NCBI GenBank assembly: GCA_045538305.1
Contig: JAZSRC010000001.1
Location: 1-57,853 of the forward strand
Direction of reading: 5' to 3'
DNA length: 57,853 nt
Source: SFHK01 sp045538305
Lineage (GTDB): Bacteria > Bacillota > Clostridia > Christensenellales > Aristaeellaceae
The position numbers were made by a program, and so were the translations under genes. Below, one piece after another: positions 25,868 to 34,486 of the stretch. The notes under the pieces were generated by a model that saw only the letters and a program-made list of their open reading frames with translations, did not search any database and had not been told where the DNA came from. Position 1 is the stretch's first letter. Each line of letters opens with the position of its first letter.

Positions 25868-27208
25868 ATGAAACGAATTCTGTGCATGGTTTTGGCGATA
25901 TTGATGTTTGGTTTTGCTGCGAATGCAGAGGAATTCCATATGGTTTTTTATGGAGACTGGAACGAGATTAATAAGGCCTCCTATCAGGAAGAACTGGCGG
26001 AAGTATTTCATTCGGTATATCCGCGGCTGTATGCGCGGTGGGGCAGGGAAACTGCGCCAAGGCTCGTTTATTTTGAGGCAGCGTCGGAGGGCGATGTATC
26101 TGTAGCTGCCTCCTACTTGAATTATGTCGTTCTCAATACGGAGTATGCCAACCGGGCGCCGTATGATCTGGGCTATTTTGCCCATGAGCTGACGCATACC
26201 GTACAGGGATATAACGGAAGGATCAATTACGGCGGCGATGCGTGGTGGGTTGAAAACATGGCCAATTACGGCAGATTCCGCTATTTTCACTGGACAGACG
26301 CCAAGTGGATGGAGCCATCCTCCATTGACCCTGACGACTGGATGGATTGGGGCTATACCCCCTACGGCAATTGCCAGTGGTTTTTTGCCTATATGGATGA
26401 TCGCTATCCTACCGCCATTGATGAAAACGGAACAATGCATTATGGCCTGATTGACGCTATTCACCGCCTGATTTACACAAACGAGGGGGAAATGCTTAAC
26501 GATAATCCCTATCTTCCCGAAACTCCGATCAATCGCCTGGTGAATGATATCACCAGTTATGAATCGATTGATGCGCTGCGGCTTCGCTTTGCCGAGGAAC
26601 TTAGGGAAGGAACATGGAGCTTTAACGGCTTTTCGGAATATAAGGACAATTTCCTGACGGAGAATCTGAACGGAATACAGAACCCCGAGTATCCGTCATG
26701 GGAGGAAGCGATTCATACAAGAAGTTCGGCAGAGCCCATGGCTGCTGTGACGGAAGGGGAAAACCTGTGCCTGCATGCCGGGTGCGTTGAAGTGTCTGGC
26801 TTTGTAAATGAATATGAAGCGCCGGAAATGCTGACGGACGGCGATCCCTATACCAAGTGGTGCTCCACCAGTCATAGTGTGAGCAGCATGAAGTACGCTA
26901 TGGATGGCGCCGGGCAGTGGATTGTGCTGGATTTGGGGGAAGAAAAGGAGTTTGACACCTATACCGTTCTGAATACCAGAACTGTGGAGTCATATTATGG
27001 CAATATGGTCAGCTGGGAGTTGATGGCGTCGTCGGACGGGGTCGAGTGGCGTTGCGTGGACTATCAAACGGATTGCAACCTGGACATGGTTTCGTTTCAT
27101 GTGGGAATGCAGAAGGCACGATACCTACTGCTTAAGGCGTATCGGCCGGACGATGGGGAAGTCGGAACCATTCGCCTGTATGAATTGATGCTGTTTAAGA
27201 TGGGGTAG
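25868..27208 (+). CDS. Secreted BSP-type zinc metalloprotease with discoidin-like domain
   Basis: 446 residues from ATG 25868, with GGGAG 8 bases upstream. A signal peptide ends near ANA-EE (residue 20). The catalytic domain has the zincin motif HELTH at residues 106-110 and a downstream WWVENMANYGRF in which Glu129 could be a third ligand, as in the plant basic secretory protein (BSP) family of peptidases. Residues about 300-446 look like an F5/8-type C (discoidin) carbohydrate-binding domain: LTDGDPYTKWCSTS, WIVLDLGEEKEFDTYTV, and a closing TIRLYELMLF. Together they suggest a secreted peptidase targeted to glycans or glycoproteins. The next gene begins 5 bases later. Confidence 0.8.
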   Translation: MKRILCMVLAILMFGFAANAEEFHMVFYGDWNEINKASYQEELAEVFHSVYPRLYARWGRETAPRLVYFEAASEGDVSVAASYLNYVVLNTEYANRAPYDLGYFAHELTHTVQGYNGRINYGGDAWWVENMANYGRFRYFHWTDAKWMEPSSIDPDDWMDWGYTPYGNCQWFFAYMDDRYPTAIDENGTMHYGLIDAIHRLIYTNEGEMLNDNPYLPETPINRLVNDITSYESIDALRLRFAEELREGTWSFNGFSEYKDNFLTENLNGIQNPEYPSWEEAIHTRSSAEPMAAVTEGENLCLHAGCVEVSGFVNEYEAPEMLTDGDPYTKWCSTSHSVSSMKYAMDGAGQWIVLDLGEEKEFDTYTVLNTRTVESYYGNMVSWELMASSDGVEWRCVDYQTDCNLDMVSFHVGMQKARYLLLKAYRPDDGEVGTIRLYELMLFKMG

Positions 27209-27212
27209 TCGT

Positions 27213-27752
27213 ATGAGAGAAATGAGCGTTAACATCGATACTCATGAGCGCTATATTCGCCGCTGCTATGAACTGGCGGTTTCCGCGGGGAAAAAGGGGT
27301 TTGATACATTTGGCGCGCTTGTGGTTTCAAATGATCGGATTGTTGAAGAAGCGGAGAATACCGCGGATTATGCAAACGGTATATTCGGGCATGCCGAGTT
27401 TAACCTTGTACACAAATGCGCCAACCGCTATTCCGATAACGTGCTGAAGGACGCCGTATTTTACACCAGCTGCGCGCCGTGCACCCGCTGCCTGATGGCC
27501 ATTGCGTCCCTTGGCATCAGAAGGATTGTTTATGGAGTATCCTATCAATCATTTGGATTGCTGCTGCCGTTTGAGCCGGAGATCATCGACTATGAAGGAA
27601 TCCTGCAAAAAATGGGCGTGGAAATGGAAATGTACGGCCCCGTACTGGAAGACGAAGGTATGCGCGTATTTGAATACTGGGGCGGAGATTACAGGCCGCT
27701 TGAAGAGCTTTTACGGGAAAGCGCAGAAATGAAAAAACAGAATAAAGCATAA
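27213..27752 (+). CDS. Nucleoside/nucleobase deaminase (CDA fold)
   Basis: 179 residues. Zinc-site motifs of the cytidine-deaminase superfamily are complete: His60-Ala-Glu62 and the PCTRC motif with Cys90 and Cys93. The fold branch (SCAPCTRCLMAIASLGIRRIVYGVS) is that of guanine deaminase and tRNA adenosine deaminase-like proteins. The DYANGIFGHAEFNLV stretch and lack of a tRNA-binding tail favour a free base or nucleoside substrate. It may be co-transcribed with the upstream secreted protease gene only by chance. Confidence 0.85.
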   Translation: MREMSVNIDTHERYIRRCYELAVSAGKKGFDTFGALVVSNDRIVEEAENTADYANGIFGHAEFNLVHKCANRYSDNVLKDAVFYTSCAPCTRCLMAIASLGIRRIVYGVSYQSFGLLLPFEPEIIDYEGILQKMGVEMEMYGPVLEDEGMRVFEYWGGDYRPLEELLRESAEMKKQNKA

Positions 27753-27779
27753 AGATGCCAGAATACTTCTAATAAACCG

Positions 27780-27813
27780 GGCAGCTGCGACGTTTTACAA
27801 CGACGTAGCTGCC
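27780..27813. terminator. Hairpin between convergent genes
   Basis: GGCAGCTGCGACGTT and AACGACGTAGCTGCC form a 15-bp stem with two mismatches and a 4-base loop. No T-run follows on either strand, so termination may be inefficient. Confidence 0.5.
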
Positions 27814-27840
27814 TGGTCTCTGAGAAAATGATTTCGGTTT

Positions 27841-28581
27841 TCAGCCAAACAGATTGTTCCAGCAATCCCGGCAGTAAACGGGCATAACGCCTCTGGGCTT
27901 GAAAGGGAATTGTTCCAACTTTCCGCAGCCGGAACAGGGGTATTCGTTCATTGCACTCTTTGATTCTTCGGATGGCTTCTCTTTCACAGCAATATCGCCA
28001 AACATATGGGTTGTATCTGCGGATTCTCGGTCGAAATTGCTAAGCGTTACGCTTTTTAGCTTCTCGCAGCCAGCGAACATGAAGCTTGCGTTTTTGACCG
28101 ACGAAAAATCCAGCTCGGACATATCCATTTCCGTAAGGCTTTTACAGTTTTCAAACATGGAAACCACGCCTGTGGTGTTGAACATATCAAAGCACCCGTT
28201 GAAGTTTACTTCTACAAGCGAAGTATAACAATAAAACAGGTAGCTGCTGTTTTCGTTGGCAATTACGCCGCCCTCCGCTGCGACGAACACATCGTACAGG
28301 TCGCCGTGCGGAACTGCCCATGCCAGAACACTGCCGTTATGATTTGCTGAGTAGTCCACTGCGGACGATGGCGCGTCCTTCAGCGAATCTAAAAATGTAA
28401 CGGATAGAATCTCCGACCTAAGAATTTTCAGGCCCATAGGCGGTATCTCCTCGTTACTTTTTACAGATCCTTCATAATCGAACACTAGGCGGAGCGTTTG
28501 AGCCGGCATAGCTTCCGCTGCCGCAGAGCAGAAAATCAGGGATAAAGTAAGGATGAAAGCAATCAGTTGATGAATACGCAT
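27841..28581 (-). CDS. Secreted DUF285/BspA-like repeat protein with C-terminal zinc ribbon
   Basis: 246 residues, AGGAGG before the ATG. Signal peptide to about residue 22 (SAAAEA). Residues about 110-195 hold short DUF285-type repeats (SMFENCKSLTEMDMSELDFS, ASFMFAGCEKLKSVTLSNFD), the leucine-rich-like units of surface and adhesion proteins. The C-terminus (about 213-242) is a CSGC...PVYCRDC zinc ribbon, a motif more familiar from cytoplasmic proteins (of the 'VPFKP..PVYCRDC' type). The combination is odd for an exported protein. Confidence 0.7.
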   Translation of the reverse strand: MRIHQLIAFILTLSLIFCSAAAEAMPAQTLRLVFDYEGSVKSNEEIPPMGLKILRSEILSVTFLDSLKDAPSSAVDYSANHNGSVLAWAVPHGDLYDVFVAAEGGVIANENSSYLFYCYTSLVEVNFNGCFDMFNTTGVVSMFENCKSLTEMDMSELDFSSVKNASFMFAGCEKLKSVTLSNFDRESADTTHMFGDIAVKEKPSEESKSAMNEYPCSGCGKLEQFPFKPRGVMPVYCRDCWNNLFG

Positions 28582-28870
28582 GTATGATTCCTCCTGACGG
28601 TACGCCGAAACACTCGTTTATCCGTAAAACCGACTGCGTACATTCCGGATACCGTTTTATCATCCATTATATCAGATTATATCGGAAATTGATAGAAGAA
28701 AAGGCATTTGTCCATTGTATCCGAAAAAGCGGTTATGGTATACTGAAATTATCGACAGGTGCGCTTACGGCGATATTTTTCGTATAATGATTTGGAATCT
28801 GCCTGAAAACGGATCGATGATCGGAATGATACCGGCGTTTGACAGAGTACAGATATAATTGGGAGAAAGT
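28582..28870. other. Divergent intergenic region
   Basis: No gene seen. A TATAAT at 28783-28788 and a second at about 28852-28857 lack well-placed -35 boxes, so no promoter is called with confidence. Confidence 0.35.
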
Positions 28871-29362
28871 ATGATGATTAAACTTTTACCATATAACGAT
28901 TCGTTTGCGGATTCCCTTGCGCCGTTTGTGGTTTCGTTCTGGGATACGCATCACAGTCTGGTTGACTTGAAACAGGCAAAAAACCTGCTGAACGAATGGA
29001 TGAGAAATGAACATCGCTTGTTTGCGATTGCGTTGGGCGATCAGCTTGTCGGATTTCTGCGCATCCATAACACGAGTCCGACGCTTTGTTGGATTGATGA
29101 TATCTTCGTGGATGAGCCGCATCGTGGAAAAGGAATTGCAACGCAGGCGATTGGCCTGTTAGAGGCGAGGATGAAAGCGGAAGGCTTGACAAGCTTTTGT
29201 ATGGAGGTCATTCCTGACAACATTCCCGCCATACGCCTGTATCATAAGCTCGGTTATGACCGGTTGAGCATGATCATCATGAGAAAAGATACCGAGACAT
29301 TCGATACACAACGAACCGAAACCATCTCCGGTCTTTCATTTCGCGTCCGACGTTTTGAATAA
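28871..29362 (+). CDS. GNAT-family N-acetyltransferase
   Basis: 163 residues; the ATG at 28871 follows GGGAG by 5 bases, and the adjacent ATG at 28874 is equally possible. The acetyl-CoA site is seen in DIFVDEPHRGKGIATQAI (motif A, R/Q-x-x-G-x-G/A) and the late SFCMEVIPDNIPAIRLYHKLGY (motif B). The substrate cannot be told from sequence. It stands alone between divergent units. Confidence 0.85.
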   Translation: MMIKLLPYNDSFADSLAPFVVSFWDTHHSLVDLKQAKNLLNEWMRNEHRLFAIALGDQLVGFLRIHNTSPTLCWIDDIFVDEPHRGKGIATQAIGLLEARMKAEGLTSFCMEVIPDNIPAIRLYHKLGYDRLSMIIMRKDTETFDTQRTETISGLSFRVRRFE

Positions 29363-29396
29363 AGACAAAACGCATATTTGTCGCTGTCAACGCGCC

Positions 29397-29425
29397 TTGA
29401 ATAACCGGAAAAAATGGGCTATAAT
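29397..29425 (+). promoter_or_regulatory. Promoter of the GH125 gene
   Basis: TTGAAT (29397-29402) and TATAAT (29420-29425) are 17 bases apart, 42 bases upstream of the start codon. Confidence 0.65.
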
Positions 29426-29467
29426 AGTAGAAAAGATGGGCGTCAGCCCATGTGGGGAGGTTTTGGT

Positions 29468-30766
29468 ATGCGCCTGATTGATCAGATGAAGGCTCCGGTA
29501 TACGATAAACTCGTGAAGCTTGAACGGAAGAAACTTGCGGAAATGTACAGCCGCTGCTTTGAAAGCACCTGGGAAACCACGTTGCAGCGCTCCGAAGGAA
29601 CGGTTTTTCTTGTTACGGGCGATATTCCTGCGATGTGGCTCAGGGATTCTTCCGCTCAGGTATATCACTATCTGCCGTTTGCGTCGGAATATGATGAGGT
29701 TGCCGAGGCCATTGTTCAGCTGATCAGGCGGCAGTATATGTACATAAACCTTGATCCGTATGCAAATGCTTTCAACCGCGAACCCAACGGCAATTGCTGG
29801 GAGAAGGACGATACCAGTTTTGCACCCGGCGCAGAGGACTGGATATGGGAGCGCAAATATGAAATCGATTCATTGTGCTATCCCATCCGTTTGACCCATG
29901 GCTACTGGAAGCTTACCGGCCGTACGGACTGGTGCGATGATTCGTTCTTTCAGGCGGCGAACAACATCCTGACCGTATGGGAAACCGAACAGCATCATGC
30001 GGAGAAGTCCGATTATTATTTCAACCGCACCAATTGTCCCCCGTCTGATACACTGCCCTGTGAAGGAAGGGGAAATCCCGTTGCTTATACCGGCATGACG
30101 TGGAGCGGCTTTCGTCCCAGCGACGATGCATGTAAATACGGGTATCTGGTTCCGGCCAATCTCTTCGCCGTAAAGGCGCTGGAACTGCTTTCGGAATTGC
30201 TGGAAGCCGTTCGCCCCGGCGATGCGCTGATTGCCCGTGCCGGAAAACTGCGGGCTGAAATTGCAAAGGGCGTTCATGATTACGCACAGGTGGATCACCC
30301 GGTATATGGGCGCGTATACGCGTACGAAGTGGACGGCCTTGGAAATGCCCACTTTATGGACGACGCCAATGTTCCCAGCCTTTTAAGTCTTCCGTATCTG
30401 GGTTGTGTGAAGGCGGACGATCCCGTGTATCTGAATACCCGCAGGATGATTCTCAGTAAAGCCAATCCCTTCTATTATGAGGGCAGTGCCGCAAAGGGAA
30501 TCGGCAGCCCCCACACGCCGCCGGAGTATGTATGGCCGATTTCGCTGTGCATACAGGGCCTTACGTCCGAAGATCCGGAGGAAATCCTGTACCTTGCGGA
30601 TATGCTGGCTGCCATTGACGCCGATACCTATCTCATGCACGAGGGCGTGGATGTAAACAATCCGGCCAATTTCACCCGCGCGTGGTTTGCCTGGGCGAAT
30701 TCCATTTTCAGTGAGTTTGTCGAAAAAGCGGTATGCTATATGAAGCCTGAAGATAAAAAAGCATAG
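29468..30766 (+). CDS. GH125 exo-alpha-1,6-mannosidase
   Basis: 432 residues, the normal family length, from ATG 29468 with GGGGAGG 8 bases upstream. Family signatures: the early DIPAMWLRDSSAQVYHYLP, FEREPNG-like FNREPNGNCW, the central TGMTWSGFRPSDDACKYGY (which holds the general acid Asp in family members), and the late THEGVD-like LMHEGVDVNNPANFTRAWFAWANS. GH125 enzymes are metal-independent inverting alpha-mannosidases that trim N-glycan-type mannans. With no signal peptide, it would act on imported oligosaccharides in the cytoplasm. Monocistronic. Confidence 0.9.
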   Translation: MRLIDQMKAPVYDKLVKLERKKLAEMYSRCFESTWETTLQRSEGTVFLVTGDIPAMWLRDSSAQVYHYLPFASEYDEVAEAIVQLIRRQYMYINLDPYANAFNREPNGNCWEKDDTSFAPGAEDWIWERKYEIDSLCYPIRLTHGYWKLTGRTDWCDDSFFQAANNILTVWETEQHHAEKSDYYFNRTNCPPSDTLPCEGRGNPVAYTGMTWSGFRPSDDACKYGYLVPANLFAVKALELLSELLEAVRPGDALIARAGKLRAEIAKGVHDYAQVDHPVYGRVYAYEVDGLGNAHFMDDANVPSLLSLPYLGCVKADDPVYLNTRRMILSKANPFYYEGSAAKGIGSPHTPPEYVWPISLCIQGLTSEDPEEILYLADMLAAIDADTYLMHEGVDVNNPANFTRAWFAWANSIFSEFVEKAVCYMKPEDKKA

Positions 30767-30769
30767 CCT

Positions 30770-30802
30770 GAATCCTTGCCGCATTCTGCGGCGCAAGGAT
30801 TC
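30770..30802 (+). terminator. Hairpin after GH125
   Basis: GAATCCTTGC and GCAAGGATTC form a strong stem with an inner GCxxxxxGC extension right behind the stop codon. There is no T-run, but the next hairpin at 30814-30848 has one. Confidence 0.5.
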
Positions 30803-30813
30803 CAGACTTAAAG

Positions 30814-30848
30814 AAGGGGATGATCCTTTTTGGAGATCGTCCCTTTTT
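30814..30848 (+). terminator. Terminator after GH125
   Basis: AAGGGGATGATC pairs with GATCGTCCCTT across a short loop and is followed by five T, a good intrinsic terminator. Confidence 0.7.
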
Positions 30849-30921
30849 GTGAATGCGAAAACCCGCAACCGGGCGAAGGATTGCATAAGGAAGTAAAGAA
30901 TCATAGCGGAGGATGTATTGC

Positions 30922-32055
30922 ATGCTATATGCCGGTTTTTTGATTCGGCAGGAACGATTGAAAAGAAACTGGAGCCAGGAGGGCCTTTGCAAGGATATTT
31001 GCACCGTTTCCTATCTGTCGAAGATTGAAAAGGGAAAGGCGGAACCGTCTGAAGAGATTCTCCGCATGCTGATGAGCAGCATGGGACTTAAGTGGTTTTC
31101 CGCCGATCGGGAAAAGGAAGCGGTCATTCAAAAAGCATATGAAATCCTATGGGGATTTGATGAAGGACTGCAGGAGTTTCTTTCGAAACAGGATGCCGAT
31201 TTGTTTATCTATAGTCCTTACGGACCTGACTGGTTGCTTTTATGCCGTTATGCCAATGACGGTTCTCCGGTGGATGAAGAGCTGGAAACCTGCCTGAACC
31301 ACAAACAGCTTGCCCTGCAGCGAATTTTACAGGGGCGCTGTCAGGAAGCGATATGTCTGTTTCCGATAGGGTTTGTTCAGTATATGGCCAGCGTTTCCGA
31401 TTATAACGCAGGCAGATATACGCCGGCGCTGGAAAAACTGCAATCGGCGTATCAGCAGGCGGCTCAGGAAGGCCGGGCGCGGCTGATGCTGTATTGCAAA
31501 ATGATGATGGGCAACTGCTATTCGAATCAGAACAATCTACCCGCTATGGAGCATCATTATGAAGTGGCGCTGCGACTGGCAGAAAGCCTTCTGGATGAAA
31601 GTGCAGCTGCCAGCATTGCCTATAATCGCGCCGCCACGCAAGTGGAAATGGGCGATTACGAGCAGGCGCTGATATATTTCAAAAGTATCGAAAATCCAAA
31701 GTGTATGGCTTTGCATAAGCATGCTATCTGTCTTGAGAAACTGGGCCGGAAAGAAGAGGCGCTTTCCGTGCTGGACAAGGCGCAAACATCGCCTTTGACT
31801 TATGAAAAATACGGGGATCTTGAGATGCTGCTGCTTGACATTGTTCGCGTAAGGGTCGAAGATCCGGATTATCTAAAAAATGCGGACTATGGTGAAAAGC
31901 TGATTCGTGGGTTTGATTTGTGCCTGAAGCTGCTTCCGTCTGGTTACGCGCAATTCCATCTTCCGTGGCTGATGGAATGGTACGAGCATAACCGTCAATA
32001 TAAGAAGGCCATGGAGGTTTTGCGGTTTTTTCCTGAAAAACGTATAAATCATTGA
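30922..32055 (+). CDS. XRE-type regulator with TPR-like C-terminal domain
   Basis: 377 residues from ATG 30922; GGAGG lies 9 bases upstream, whereas the in-frame ATG at 30913 touches it. Residues 1-60 are a helix-turn-helix (GFLIRQERLKRNWSQEGLCK, CTVSYLSKIEKGKAEPS). The rest is helical with tetratricopeptide-like repeats, for example EKLQSAYQQAAQEGRARLML, QNNLPAMEHHYEVALRLAES and GDYEQALIYFKSI. This architecture is that of peptide-sensing RRNPP-like regulators and related TPR regulators. The MFS gene next to it starts with a dyad-flanked promoter, so it is the obvious candidate target. No small peptide gene was identified nearby. Confidence 0.85.
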   Translation: MLYAGFLIRQERLKRNWSQEGLCKDICTVSYLSKIEKGKAEPSEEILRMLMSSMGLKWFSADREKEAVIQKAYEILWGFDEGLQEFLSKQDADLFIYSPYGPDWLLLCRYANDGSPVDEELETCLNHKQLALQRILQGRCQEAICLFPIGFVQYMASVSDYNAGRYTPALEKLQSAYQQAAQEGRARLMLYCKMMMGNCYSNQNNLPAMEHHYEVALRLAESLLDESAAASIAYNRAATQVEMGDYEQALIYFKSIENPKCMALHKHAICLEKLGRKEEALSVLDKAQTSPLTYEKYGDLEMLLLDIVRVRVEDPDYLKNADYGEKLIRGFDLCLKLLPSGYAQFHLPWLMEWYEHNRQYKKAMEVLRFFPEKRINH

Positions 32056-32109
32056 ATTGAATGCAGCAAATGCGCTTTGATTGTCCCAAAACAACGGTCT
32101 TCCATTCAT

Positions 32110-32141
32110 TCACCTCGGGTTGTATAATGTTCCCGAGGTGA
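32110..32141. promoter_or_regulatory. Dyad operator flanking the MFS gene -10 box
   Basis: TCACCTCGGG (32110-32119) and CCCGAGGTGA (32132-32141) are perfect 10-base inverted repeats separated by 12 bases that contain a consensus TATAAT (32123-32128). The right arm also contains the GAGGTG ribosome site of the MFS gene. The -35 region is poor (TTCCAT), so control by a DNA-binding protein is likely. Read as RNA it would also hide the ribosome site, if transcription starts upstream. Confidence 0.65.
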
Positions 32142-32147
32142 TCTGTT

Positions 32148-33395
32148 GTGAAAAAAACGCTTTGGACAAAGAATTTCACGCTTCTGATTGCAGCCACGAT
32201 TCTTGGCAGCATTGGTGGAATTGCCGGTAACTTTGCGCTTTCCTTTCTGGTGTTTGATGAAACGGGCAGCACGCTGGCTTCCGCCTTGATACTGGCTATA
32301 CAGCTGATTCCTGGGTTTATTGTGCCTCTGGTAGCGGCGCCGCTGATGGATCGGCTTCCGAGAAAACCGTTTCTGGTGGCGGGAGATGCCGTAAATGGCA
32401 TACTGTATTTGCTGGGCGGCCTGTATTTGATGTTTTTCCCGTTTACGTACATTGGCTATCTGGTGTTTTCTCTGGTGCTGGCGTGCCTGCAATCCTTTGA
32501 TTCGCTGGCATATATGAGCATTTTTCCAAAGTTGATACCGGAGGGAATGGATGAAAAGGGGTATACCGTTTCGTCTATGCTGTATCCGGTTTTGCAGGTG
32601 GTCATGATGCCGCTTGCAGCGGTGCTGCTGGATGCATTTGGAATTGCCTGTATCATTATTGCGCAGGGAGCTCTTTCCATACTGGCGGCGGTTGTCGAAA
32701 GCTTTATTCGGATTCACGAAGAAAACCGATTGGACGGCGAGAGATTCTTCTGGAAAATGTGGCGCGCCGACATCAGGGAAGCGATGGATTATCTGCGCAA
32801 TGAGCCTGGGATTCGGGGTATTTACAATTACATGGCCGTTACCAATGGAGTTGGAACAGGTTACGGACCTATTTTGGTTGCTTTTTTCCGGGTGACAGCC
32901 GGGCTGACCACGGCGATGTATTCGCTGTTTTCGGTTGCGGAGTTTATTGGGCGCACACTCGGCGGTTTTGTGTGCTATAACATAAAAATACCCGTAAAGA
33001 AACGCTTTGCCTTTGCCTTTTCCGTATACCAGATTTATGAGACCATGGATATGATACTTTTGTGGATTCCGTATCCCGCAATGCTGATAAACCGCGGTAT
33101 ATGCGGCTTCCTCGGCATAAACAGCGCCACCATGCGGCAGGCGGCAGTGCAGCAGTATATTCCCGAAACGCTCAGGGCAAGGCTGAATGCGTATCAGAGC
33201 ATGCTTACCCTTGCGGTGGGCTCGGCGCTAACGCTTGCTGTCGGGCTCTTGGGCGAAGTGCTGGATTACCGCGTATGCATGACGGCTTGCGGTTTGTTTT
33301 CCTGCATAACCTGCTGGCTGACCATATGGCTGAACAGGAAGAGCGTGAAAAGCATATACGAAATGCAGAAAGAGGAATCTGTTGTTTCTGATTGA
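32148..33395 (+). CDS. MFS transporter
   Basis: 415 residues from a GTG start, GAGGTG 7 bases upstream. About twelve membrane helices. The loop between helices 2 and 3 has a reduced MFS motif A (APLMDRLPRKPFLV). It resembles drug-efflux-type MFS proteins of Firmicutes with a short cytoplasmic central loop (about 195-220, ENRLDGERFFWKMWRADIRE). Substrate unknown. Probably controlled at the 32110-32141 dyad, perhaps by the XRE-TPR regulator encoded immediately upstream. Confidence 0.85.
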   Translation: MKKTLWTKNFTLLIAATILGSIGGIAGNFALSFLVFDETGSTLASALILAIQLIPGFIVPLVAAPLMDRLPRKPFLVAGDAVNGILYLLGGLYLMFFPFTYIGYLVFSLVLACLQSFDSLAYMSIFPKLIPEGMDEKGYTVSSMLYPVLQVVMMPLAAVLLDAFGIACIIIAQGALSILAAVVESFIRIHEENRLDGERFFWKMWRADIREAMDYLRNEPGIRGIYNYMAVTNGVGTGYGPILVAFFRVTAGLTTAMYSLFSVAEFIGRTLGGFVCYNIKIPVKKRFAFAFSVYQIYETMDMILLWIPYPAMLINRGICGFLGINSATMRQAAVQQYIPETLRARLNAYQSMLTLAVGSALTLAVGLLGEVLDYRVCMTACGLFSCITCWLTIWLNRKSVKSIYEMQKEESVVSD

Positions 33396-33478
33396 TATGC
33401 AAGGAGCATGCATCCAGCTATTTTGGCCGGATAGTAAGCGTGGTTTTTCGGATCTTTTCGGGGATAAGGCACGTGCGG

Positions 33479-33508
33479 TTGACAGGTATGAGGAGGAACT
33501 GATATAAT
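33479..33508 (+). promoter_or_regulatory. Promoter of the SpoU methyltransferase gene
   Basis: TTGACA (33479-33484) and TATAAT (33503-33508) with an 18-base spacer, 51 bases before the ATG. Confidence 0.7.
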
Positions 33509-33559
33509 CGCCAAAGAGATACGGACAAATGTGTCATTCAGGTAAAAACAGGAGGCAGT

Positions 33560-34387
33560 ATGCGTACAGAAAAGATTTTTTCAAGAAACGATAAATTTCA
33601 ACTGTTTGAAACCCTGAAGCGCAATCGGGAAAAACGCACAAAAACAGGGCTCGTGTTCATTGAGGGTGTGCAAATGGTGGAACAAGCCATACGTCACGGA
33701 TGGCAGTTTTATGCCATGGCGGTGATGGATGGTAAGCGTCTGTCCGGCTGGGCGGAGGACATGATCGGAAAAGCGCAGCCTGAGGTTTTATATTACATGC
33801 CCAGACAGCTTATGGAAGTACTGTCCGACCGTGAGGAAATGTGCGAGATTATCGCCCTCGTGCGCATGCGAAAGGATGCCCTTGACCGTATGGCGCATGC
33901 GGCTGAATTGTGCGCAACTCCGTTTTACGCGCTGTTTGACAGGCCTCAGTCTCCCGGAAATCTGGGTACTTTCCTGCGTTCCGCCGATGCGTTCGGAGCA
34001 AACGGTGCGATTATCACGGGCCATGCGGCGGATTGCTTCGATTCTCAGGCGATTCGGGCCAGTGTTGGCACGGTTTTTGCAATGCCGTTTGCGAATCTTC
34101 CGTCTGCGGAGGAAGCGGTTAAGTGGCTGAAGGCGCAGCCGAACGCGCCGCTGATCGTTGGCACCAGTGCAAAAGGAGAAAAGGAGATTTCCCAGCTCGA
34201 TCTTACGGGACCGGTTGCGCTTGTAATCGGAAATGAAACCTTTGGCATGAGCAAGGCGTGGAAAGAAACGTGCGATGTACTGGTGAAAATTCCGATTTCC
34301 GGCGCCGCATCATCCCTGAATGCAGGCTGCGCTGCTACCGTTTGTTTTTATGAAATCAGCCGTCAGCGCAGAGGAAAGAATCAATGA
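33560..34387 (+). CDS. SpoU/TrmH-family RNA 2'-O-methyltransferase
   Basis: 275 residues. An N-terminal substrate-binding domain (about 1-120, KTGLVFIEGVQMVEQAIRHG) precedes the SPOUT catalytic domain. The three SpoU motifs are present: motif 1 PQSPGNLGTFLRSADAFGA, motif 2 LVIGNETFGMS, motif 3 IPISGAASSLNAGCAATVC with the trefoil-knot residues. It methylates a ribose in rRNA or tRNA using S-adenosylmethionine. The exact target nucleotide cannot be read from sequence. Confidence 0.9.
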   Translation: MRTEKIFSRNDKFQLFETLKRNREKRTKTGLVFIEGVQMVEQAIRHGWQFYAMAVMDGKRLSGWAEDMIGKAQPEVLYYMPRQLMEVLSDREEMCEIIALVRMRKDALDRMAHAAELCATPFYALFDRPQSPGNLGTFLRSADAFGANGAIITGHAADCFDSQAIRASVGTVFAMPFANLPSAEEAVKWLKAQPNAPLIVGTSAKGEKEISQLDLTGPVALVIGNETFGMSKAWKETCDVLVKIPISGAASSLNAGCAATVCFYEISRQRRGKNQ

Positions 34388-34410
34388 ACTGACGAGTAGG
34401 GACATCGGGC

Positions 34411-34439
34411 TTGAAAACGACGCCGCTGTGTGGTATAAT
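34411..34439 (+). promoter_or_regulatory. Promoter of the small secreted protein gene
   Basis: TTGAAA (34411-34416) and TATAAT (34434-34439) are 17 bases apart, 48 bases upstream of the next start codon. Confidence 0.65.
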
Positions 34440-34486
34440 TATAAACCGGATTTGCCTTATTTTCTTACGAAAGGATTAGATGTTCT

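Noticed and set aside
28839..28857. TTGACA followed by TATAAT upstream of the GNAT gene
   Set aside because: The spacer is only about 9 bases, too short for a sigma-A promoter.
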